Shown: positions 1 through 5,715 of the stretch, one piece after another
How positions within the stretch are numbered: position 1 is the first letter of the stretch
Layout: each line of letters opens with the position of its first letter
NCBI GenBank assembly: GCA_015663855.1
Contig: DQRJ01000019.1
Span: 1 to 8,103, forward strand
Length of the DNA: 8,103 nt
Direction: 5' to 3'
Origin: Flavobacteriales bacterium
GTDB taxonomy: Bacteria > Bacteroidota > Bacteroidia > Flavobacteriales_D > Sanyastnellaceae
Notes under the pieces: generated by a model
What the model was told of the DNA's origin: nothing
What the model saw: the letters and a program-made list of their open reading frames with translations, nothing else
Database searches by the model: none
Translations under genes and position numbers: made by a program

Positions 1-31
1 ATAGCCCCCCCTAAGTCGGTCGGCTACTTCG

Positions 32-39
32 TATCTTCG
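32..39 (+). promoter_or_regulatory. Possible -7 element just upstream of the E1 gene
   Basis: TATCTTCG differs at one base from the Bacteroidota -7 consensus TAnnTTTG. It ends 5 bases before the E1 start codon, so transcription from it would begin at or near the ATG and give a very short or absent leader. No TTG-type -33 element is visible in the few bases available upstream, so this is tentative. Confidence 0.3.
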
Positions 40-44
40 CGGAG

Positions 45-2438
45 ATGTCAAAAGAGAATATAACCCCCGAAACCCCTGAAGTTGAAGTTGATTTTCGTCA
101 GATGCTTCTGTCGGATTATCGCTTAGGGTGTGTTAGTAGAGAGGTTTCTTTGTTGGGAAGAAAGGAGGTTTTGACCGGGAAGGCTAAGTTTGGCATATTC
201 GGAGATGGGAAGGAGGTGTGTCAGATCGCGCTTGCTAAAGTCGTAAAGCCTGGTGATTGGAGGAGTGGATATTATAGGGACCAAACCTTTATGATGGCTC
301 GCGGACTCCTTACTGTTCAAGCGTATTTTGCTGCTTTATACGGGCATACCGATATAAAACATGAGCCTACTTCGGGTGGACGTCAAATGGGAGGGCACTT
401 TGCTACAAGATTTCTTAACGAAGAGGGAGAGTGGCTCGACCAAATGGCTAACTTTAATAGTTCGGCAGATATAAGCCCGACTTCGGGACAGATGCCTAGA
501 CTACTCGGTCTTGCTCAGGCGAGTAAGGTTTATAAATCACTTCCTGAATTGGCAGCTTCGTCAAAGAAGTTTACAAACGGAGGAAATGAAATTGCGGTAG
601 GTACGATAGGAGACGCAAGTACTTCTGAAGGTCTATTCTGGGAGACATTGAACGCTGCGTGCGTGCTCGAAGTGCCGATGTTAATGTCGGTTTGGGATGA
701 CGGATACGGAATATCTGTCCCTAAGAAGTTCCAAACCGTGAAGGAGAGCATTTCCGAAGCCCTAAGTGGTTTCCAACGCTCAGAATCCACTAACGGACTC
801 ACGATTTTTAGAGTAAAAGGGTGGGATTACCCAGCTCTAGTAGCAACTTACGAAGAAGCGGAGAGGATTTGTCGTGACACACACACACCAGTTCTGGTTC
901 ACGTAGATGAGGTGACTCAGCCACAGGGACATTCGACTTCTGGCTCTCACGAGCGTTATAAGTCTAAAGAGAGAATGGAGTGGGCAGCTGAATACGACTG
1001 CATGGTCCAAATGGCAAAGTTTCTAGTTCTTGAAGGTGTCGCAACCGAAGACGAGCTCGCTGCATTAAGAAAAGAGGCGAAAAAAGAGGTTAGAGTTGCT
1101 CAAAAAGAAGCGTGGTCGCAGTTTAGGATTGCAATTGATGGAGATTGTACTTCGGCAGTTGCATTGATTCGTGGCCTAGAGGGAGTTGACTCCGTTAGAG
1201 CTTTACAACTGGAAAAAGCAATGAATCCCGGACGTGCTGAGGTAGTTTCCGCAGTTCGTAAATCTCTTCTCGACTCTGTCGGTGTTGAATCACCAGAAAG
1301 AACAGCTTTAAGTCGTTGGCTTAAAGCCTCGATGTCTAAATCGAAAGAGAGATATAACGACCATCTATATTCGACCGATTCAGACAGCGCTCTAAACGTA
1401 ACTGTAACGCCACCCGTTCTATCTGACGAACTCGTCGATGGACGACTAATCCTTCAAAAGAACTTTGAGGAGATCTTTACTCGTTACCCTAACGTTCTCA
1501 CTTTCGGTGAAGATGTAGGAGGAATAGGAGGAGTTAACCAGGTAATGGAGGGGATGCAGGAGAAATTCGGCGTGGAACGAGTTAGTGATACCGGAATCCG
1601 GGAGTGCACAATCATAGGGTCGGGCATAGGTATGGCGCTGCGTGGTCTTCGCCCCATAGCTGAGATTCAGTACCTGGATTACATTTATTACGCCTTGCAA
1701 ATTATGCGGGACGACCTTGCTACCGTTCGTTATCGCACTGCTGGAGGCCAAAAAGCACCACTTATCGTCCGCACACGTGGGCATAGACTGGAAGGGATTT
1801 GGCATAGCGGATCACCAATGGGGGCAATCATCAACAGCTTGAGGGGGATGCATGTATGCGTACCTAGGAATATGACGCAAGCTGCGGGTATGTACAACAC
1901 ATTGCTACGCGCCCAGGAGCCAGCCCTAGTTGTGGAATGCCTTAATGGCTACAGAAAGAAGGAGTTAATGCCATCTAATTGCGGGGAGTACACTGTTCCT
2001 TTAGGAAAACCAGAAATCACCCGAAGCGGTACGGACATTACTATTTTAAGCTACGGATCTACTTTTAATCTTTGTACAGACGCAGCGGTACGACTTGCCG
2101 AACTTGGCATAGACGTCGAATTAGTTGACGCGCAAACCTTACTCCCGTTCGATATCGACTCTGTTACAGCCGAGTCAGTATCTCGCACAAACAGACTATT
2201 AATTGTCGATGAGGATGTTCCAGGCGGAGCTTCGGCATATCTATTAGACGAAGTCCTAAATAGGCAAGGTGCCTGGGTTTCTCTCGACAGCCAGCCAAGA
2301 ACGCTCTCAGCAAAACCTCATCTCCCGGCCTACACTTCTGATGGGGATTACTTCTCGAAGCCTTCCGTTGACGATATCGTAGAAGCTGCATACTCTTATA
2401 TGCAAGAGTATGCCCCCTCGACTTTCAAAGCTATATAA
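45..2438 (+). CDS. Fused alpha-beta E1 component of 2-oxoacid (probably branched-chain) dehydrogenase complex
   Basis: A 797-residue cytoplasmic thiamine-diphosphate enzyme carrying both E1 halves in one chain. E1 decarboxylates a 2-oxo acid and passes the acyl group to lipoyl-E2. The alpha half (about 20-356) has R113-QMGGH-F, resembling the RQMP(V/G)H segment of family E1-alpha chains, and the cofactor motif GDAS (189-192), followed 26 residues after GDA by D218-D219 (WDDGYGIS), where textbook enzymes have NN. The beta half (about 463-797) has GEDVG with the conserved activating glutamate E489, the HSGSP segment with H587, and a C-terminal transketolase-like domain from about 650. Residues about 357-462 form a charged, helix-rich linker. 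Separate alpha and beta chains total about 650-730 residues, so the linker explains the extra length. The start lies 44 bases into the window and directly follows GGAG. Similarity to Bacteroidota fused 2-oxoisovalerate dehydrogenase E1 (bkdA type) is from memory. Pyruvate as substrate is not excluded. No E2 or E3 gene lies in the window. Confidence 0.9.
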   Translation: MSKENITPETPEVEVDFRQMLLSDYRLGCVSREVSLLGRKEVLTGKAKFGIFGDGKEVCQIALAKVVKPGDWRSGYYRDQTFMMARGLLTVQAYFAALYGHTDIKHEPTSGGRQMGGHFATRFLNEEGEWLDQMANFNSSADISPTSGQMPRLLGLAQASKVYKSLPELAASSKKFTNGGNEIAVGTIGDASTSEGLFWETLNAACVLEVPMLMSVWDDGYGISVPKKFQTVKESISEALSGFQRSESTNGLTIFRVKGWDYPALVATYEEAERICRDTHTPVLVHVDEVTQPQGHSTSGSHERYKSKERMEWAAEYDCMVQMAKFLVLEGVATEDELAALRKEAKKEVRVAQKEAWSQFRIAIDGDCTSAVALIRGLEGVDSVRALQLEKAMNPGRAEVVSAVRKSLLDSVGVESPERTALSRWLKASMSKSKERYNDHLYSTDSDSALNVTVTPPVLSDELVDGRLILQKNFEEIFTRYPNVLTFGEDVGGIGGVNQVMEGMQEKFGVERVSDTGIRECTIIGSGIGMALRGLRPIAEIQYLDYIYYALQIMRDDLATVRYRTAGGQKAPLIVRTRGHRLEGIWHSGSPMGAIINSLRGMHVCVPRNMTQAAGMYNTLLRAQEPALVVECLNGYRKKELMPSNCGEYTVPLGKPEITRSGTDITILSYGSTFNLCTDAAVRLAELGIDVELVDAQTLLPFDIDSVTAESVSRTNRLLIVDEDVPGGASAYLLDEVLNRQGAWVSLDSQPRTLSAKPHLPAYTSDGDYFSKPSVDDIVEAAYSYMQEYAPSTFKAI

Positions 2439-2445
2439 TCGCGTT

Positions 2446-2667
2446 ATGCAAAAATCCAAGTTCATTTTACGTACCGAGTTTATCGATCTTTTGCAACTTC
2501 TCAAGGCAGCTGGATTTGCTATGTCGGGCGGCGAAGCGAAAATGTTTGTTAATGAGGGACTTATAAAAGTAAACGAGGAGCCAGAATCTAGAAAGCGTAG
2601 AAAATTAAGAATTGGAGACATCGTAGAATTCGATGGCCAATATAAAATCTTTATAATTACTGAGTGA
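2446..2667 (+). CDS. YbcJ-type small S4-domain RNA-binding protein
   Basis: A 72-residue protein that is essentially one S4 RNA-binding fold, close in length to the roughly 70-residue E. coli YbcJ and B. subtilis YaaA proteins. Visible family hallmarks are a hydrophobic LLQLLKAAGF helix, SGGEAK (residues about 27-32), the turn EGLIKVN, a basic RKRRKLR patch, and the terminal strands GDIVEFDGQYKIFI. Family knowledge suggests binding to structured RNA or the ribosome; the precise role is not evident here. An upstream in-frame ATG at 2410 would add 12 residues outside the conserved domain and overlap the E1 gene by 29 bases, so the start at 2446 is preferred. This leaves a 7-base gap after the E1 stop and implies co-transcription or coupled translation. 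There is no obvious Shine-Dalgarno sequence, as is common in Bacteroidota. Confidence 0.88.
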   Translation: MQKSKFILRTEFIDLLQLLKAAGFAMSGGEAKMFVNEGLIKVNEEPESRKRRKLRIGDIVEFDGQYKIFIITE

Positions 2668-2719
2668 TTTCGTCGAAAATTGCATGGATTTCCTCATCTT
2701 TCGAATCGAAATTAAGAAA

Positions 2720-5593
2720 ATGCGATATTTTTATTCTTTTACAGTACTGATTTGTTTGCTTTTCAGCGCTAGTTTATCAGCACAAACAGTTATTAAAGGT
2801 AACGTTTATGATAACGAAACTGGAGAGCCGATGTTCTCTGCTAGCGTTATAGTTCAGGAAACAGGGCAAGGAGTCACTACCGATTTTGACGGTTACTTTA
2901 GATTAGAAGTAGCGAGTCTTCCAGTAAAACTACAATTTTCTTTTATCGGTTACGGGATTGAAATAATTACGGTAAATTCTATAAAAGATAAAATTTCAAT
3001 AAAATTATCGCCGGACCAAATCTTAATTGATGCAGCCGAGGTCGTAGGTGAAAGAATCAGCGACAAACAAAAGCAAGCTCCTCTCACAATAGAGACGATG
3101 GATCTCATCGCTATCAAAGAGGCTCCATCAGGAAATTTCTATGAAGGTCTTGGAAACCTTAAAGGTGTGGACCTCACCTCCGCTTCATTAGGATTCAAAA
3201 TCATCAATACGCGTGGATTCAACTCCACATCCCCTGTCAGATCTCTTCAGCTCATTGATGGAGTAGATAACCAAAGTCCTGGACTTAACTTTTCTCTAGG
3301 TAATTTCCTCGGAGCTCCTGATCTAGACGTGAAGTCAGTAGAGATTATTGCGGGAGCAAGTTCTGCTTTTTTCGGTCCTGGCGCATTCAACGGCGTAATC
3401 AACATGGAAACAAAGGATCCATATGTATTCCCAGGACTTAGCGTTTCAACTAAGGTGGGAGAACGTAATCTAGTTGAATTGGGGTTGCGTTGGGCTCAAG
3501 TGCTCAAAAACAAAGACGGCGACGAGTTTTTTGCGTACAAAGTCACAGCTTTTCAGTTCCAAGCATATGATTGGGAAGCCACTAACTACGGTCCTGTTGA
3601 TGGCTCTGATGTTCTCGGCTCTAACCCCGGACGTTTCGATGCGGTTAATATCTACGGCGACGAGTACAAGACTGAATTTGACTATTCCGTACCCCCTGGA
3701 CTAAATTATCGAGGCATGGGAACCTTCTATAGAACAGGATATAAAGAGATCGACCTTGTTAATTACAACACGAACAATCTAAAGGTCAGTCTATGCGGTC
3801 AATGGCGCTTGCAGCCTGAGAAAAAGTACGACAGTCCTGAATTAATCTACGGATTTAACATGGGTCAAGGCAGCACCGTCTACCAAGGTGATAACCGTTT
3901 CAGCTTAAAGAACATCGAATTCTACCAACATCGCGTTGAACTTCGCAAGAAGAACAAGTGGTTCATACGTGCATACCGTACAAACGAGAACGCCGGAGAT
4001 TCTTACGATCCTTACGCAACAGCTCTAAAATTACAAGATTCAACTCGTAACCACGAAAACTGGGCTAGAGTTTACGGTCAATACTGGACTGATTCCATCG
4101 CTGATCAAATCGAACCAACTTACCCTAACCTTGAAATTCTTTATTGGGATAGTGTTTTTACTGACGACGGTAATTTTCTTTACGCGATTCCTGTCGCGGG
4201 TATCCCTGATGGTGCCGAAGATCAGTGGTATGTTGATAATCAGGATAATCTAACATATTGGCATAGCCAAGTGGAGGAATGGACGAACACAGGATACGCA
4301 GATCTTGCGAGTGTTGCTATAGATCCTGTCGGCCATCTTGTTCCTGGTTCAACTGACTTTGAAACTTTGTTCAACTCATTAACTACGAAAAAGAACAACG
4401 AAGGGGAGGGTGGAACTAGATTCCACGACCTTTCTGCTTTAGCACACGTCCATGGCGAATACGTTTTTACTCCTTGGTGGCTAGAAGAAATCAGAGTAGG
4501 GGCAAACGTTAGACAATACACACCTATTAGTGAAGGGACAATTTTCAGTGACACCTCTGGAGTGGTTATTACCAATTCAGAAGTAGGTGCTTATCTCGGA
4601 GCTAAAAAGCGCTTTTTTAAGGATAGGATGATTGTTACGGGGACAGTAAGAGCGGATAAGAATCAAAATTTCCCATTAATGTTTTCGCCTGCGATTTCTA
4701 TGGTTTGGGCTCCTAACTCTACCGACTTTGCGAGATTATCATTTAGCTCTGCCCTGAGAAACCCAACATTAGCAGACCAATACCTGTTTCTTGACGTCGG
4801 TCCTGCCACTTTAGTTGGAAATCTTCACGGTGCATATGACCTGGTATCTATTCAAAGTTTCTTAGACTATCGTGAGGCTACACCTCCGATTGGATTTATC
4901 GGCATGGATAGACAGAATCTTAGTTACTTCGATATTGATCCTATTAGGCCTGAGCAAGTAAAAACGGTTGAAGCTGGCTACAGAACTACTATAGGTGAGA
5001 AGCTGTATGTAGATGCGGGCGCTTATTTTAGTTGGTACACAGACTTCATCGGTTACAACATCGGTTTGGATATAGCTTTTGCTGATACGAACCGTTACGC
5101 TCCTATTACAGGTATAGATGTATATCGTTATGCTGCTAACTCTATTAATCAAGTCCAAACCCAGGGCGCCTCAATAGGTTTACAGTATTACCTAAACGCG
5201 AAGTTCTCCCTCACAGGTAACTATAGCTGGAACAGATTAGTGAAGACAGACGAGGATGATCCCATCATTCCAGCATTTAATACGCCGGAGCATAAATTCA
5301 ACTTAGGAATAACATCTCGAGGGCTTAAAGCGTGGGATAAAAACAAATGGGGTTTCGGCGCAAATTATCGTTGGGTCCAACAATTCGTTTTCGAAGGTTC
5401 CCCTCAATTCACAGGAGCCATCCCTCAGTACGACCTTGTAGATGCTCAAGTCAACTTATATATAGAGGATTTACATACTACATTTAAGATAGGAGGCTCT
5501 AACTTATTGAGAAACGAACACATCGAAACATACGGAGGCCCTAAAGTAGGTCGCCTTGCATATGTCAGTATACTTTACGATTTTTCCAAATAA
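2720..5593 (+). CDS. TonB-dependent outer-membrane receptor with carboxypeptidase-regulatory-like N-domain
   Basis: A 957-residue outer-membrane beta-barrel transporter powered by TonB-ExbBD. The start at 2720 gives an immediate signal peptide (residues 1-21, core FTVLICLLFSASLSA, cleavage likely before Q22). An in-frame ATG at 2684 would put 12 extra residues in front and is less likely. Residues about 23-110 match the CarboxypepD_reg-like domain (IKGNVYDNETGEPMFSASV, then TTDFDGYFRL). Residues about 115-235 are the plug, with NTRGFNS (163-169), LQLIDGVDNQ, VEIIAGASSAFFGPGAFNGV and INMETKDP. The remainder is barrel with alternating aromatic strands, ending in YVSILYDFSK. No SusD-like lipoprotein is adjacent, so this does not look like a SusCD glycan pair, and the substrate is unknown. 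The next gene encodes a secreted hydrolase-fold protein, which may or may not be a partner. Full length with no frameshift seen. Confidence 0.93.
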   Translation: MRYFYSFTVLICLLFSASLSAQTVIKGNVYDNETGEPMFSASVIVQETGQGVTTDFDGYFRLEVASLPVKLQFSFIGYGIEIITVNSIKDKISIKLSPDQILIDAAEVVGERISDKQKQAPLTIETMDLIAIKEAPSGNFYEGLGNLKGVDLTSASLGFKIINTRGFNSTSPVRSLQLIDGVDNQSPGLNFSLGNFLGAPDLDVKSVEIIAGASSAFFGPGAFNGVINMETKDPYVFPGLSVSTKVGERNLVELGLRWAQVLKNKDGDEFFAYKVTAFQFQAYDWEATNYGPVDGSDVLGSNPGRFDAVNIYGDEYKTEFDYSVPPGLNYRGMGTFYRTGYKEIDLVNYNTNNLKVSLCGQWRLQPEKKYDSPELIYGFNMGQGSTVYQGDNRFSLKNIEFYQHRVELRKKNKWFIRAYRTNENAGDSYDPYATALKLQDSTRNHENWARVYGQYWTDSIADQIEPTYPNLEILYWDSVFTDDGNFLYAIPVAGIPDGAEDQWYVDNQDNLTYWHSQVEEWTNTGYADLASVAIDPVGHLVPGSTDFETLFNSLTTKKNNEGEGGTRFHDLSALAHVHGEYVFTPWWLEEIRVGANVRQYTPISEGTIFSDTSGVVITNSEVGAYLGAKKRFFKDRMIVTGTVRADKNQNFPLMFSPAISMVWAPNSTDFARLSFSSALRNPTLADQYLFLDVGPATLVGNLHGAYDLVSIQSFLDYREATPPIGFIGMDRQNLSYFDIDPIRPEQVKTVEAGYRTTIGEKLYVDAGAYFSWYTDFIGYNIGLDIAFADTNRYAPITGIDVYRYAANSINQVQTQGASIGLQYYLNAKFSLTGNYSWNRLVKTDEDDPIIPAFNTPEHKFNLGITSRGLKAWDKNKWGFGANYRWVQQFVFEGSPQFTGAIPQYDLVDAQVNLYIEDLHTTFKIGGSNLLRNEHIETYGGPKVGRLAYVSILYDFSK

Positions 5594-5652
5594 ACAAAGA
5601 CAAGACGCAGTTGGTCGCCAAAAAACACTAGTTTATCGCTTTTTTTCACCAG

Positions 5653-5687
5653 TTTGTGTGCTAAATCAGTTTTTATGTCGTAAATTG
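5653..5687 (+). promoter_or_regulatory. Possible Bacteroidota-type promoter for the secreted-protein gene
   Basis: In the 122-base gap before the gene, TTTG (5653-5656) resembles the -33 element and TAAATTG (5681-5687) resembles a -7 TAnnTTTG box lacking one T. The 24-base spacing is a few bases longer than usual. The gap is AT-rich and the largest in the window, which favours an independent promoter here. The segment just before the start (5700-5715) is A/C-rich with no Shine-Dalgarno sequence, consistent with Bacteroidota initiation. Confidence 0.3.
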
Positions 5688-5715
5688 TGACATCTTTCTA
5701 TAAAACCAAACCCTT

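Noticed and set aside
1446..1805. 119-residue antisense reading frame within the E1 gene
   Set aside because: It lies opposite the conserved beta-half active-site region, shows no recognisable motifs and is explained as a shadow of the real gene. The other antisense frames were rejected for the same reason.
2410..2445. Upstream ATG extending the S4 protein by 12 residues
   Set aside because: The added residues MPPRLSKLYNRV lie outside the conserved S4 family and overlap the E1 coding end. The ATG at 2446 gives the normal family length.
2684..2719. Upstream ATG for the TonB-dependent receptor
   Set aside because: It would place charged residues (FRIEIKK) before the signal peptide. The ATG at 2720 gives a standard signal peptide.
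2720..5593. SusC half of a SusCD glycan-uptake locus
   Set aside because: The N-terminal domain is shared with SusC, but no SusD-like lipoprotein or glycoside hydrolase is adjacent.
5611..5646. Intrinsic terminator after the receptor gene
   Set aside because: There is a 7-T run (5640-5646), but only weak stems (TTGG-TCG-CCAA; AAAC-ACTA-GTTT) that are not GC-rich and not placed directly against the T-run.
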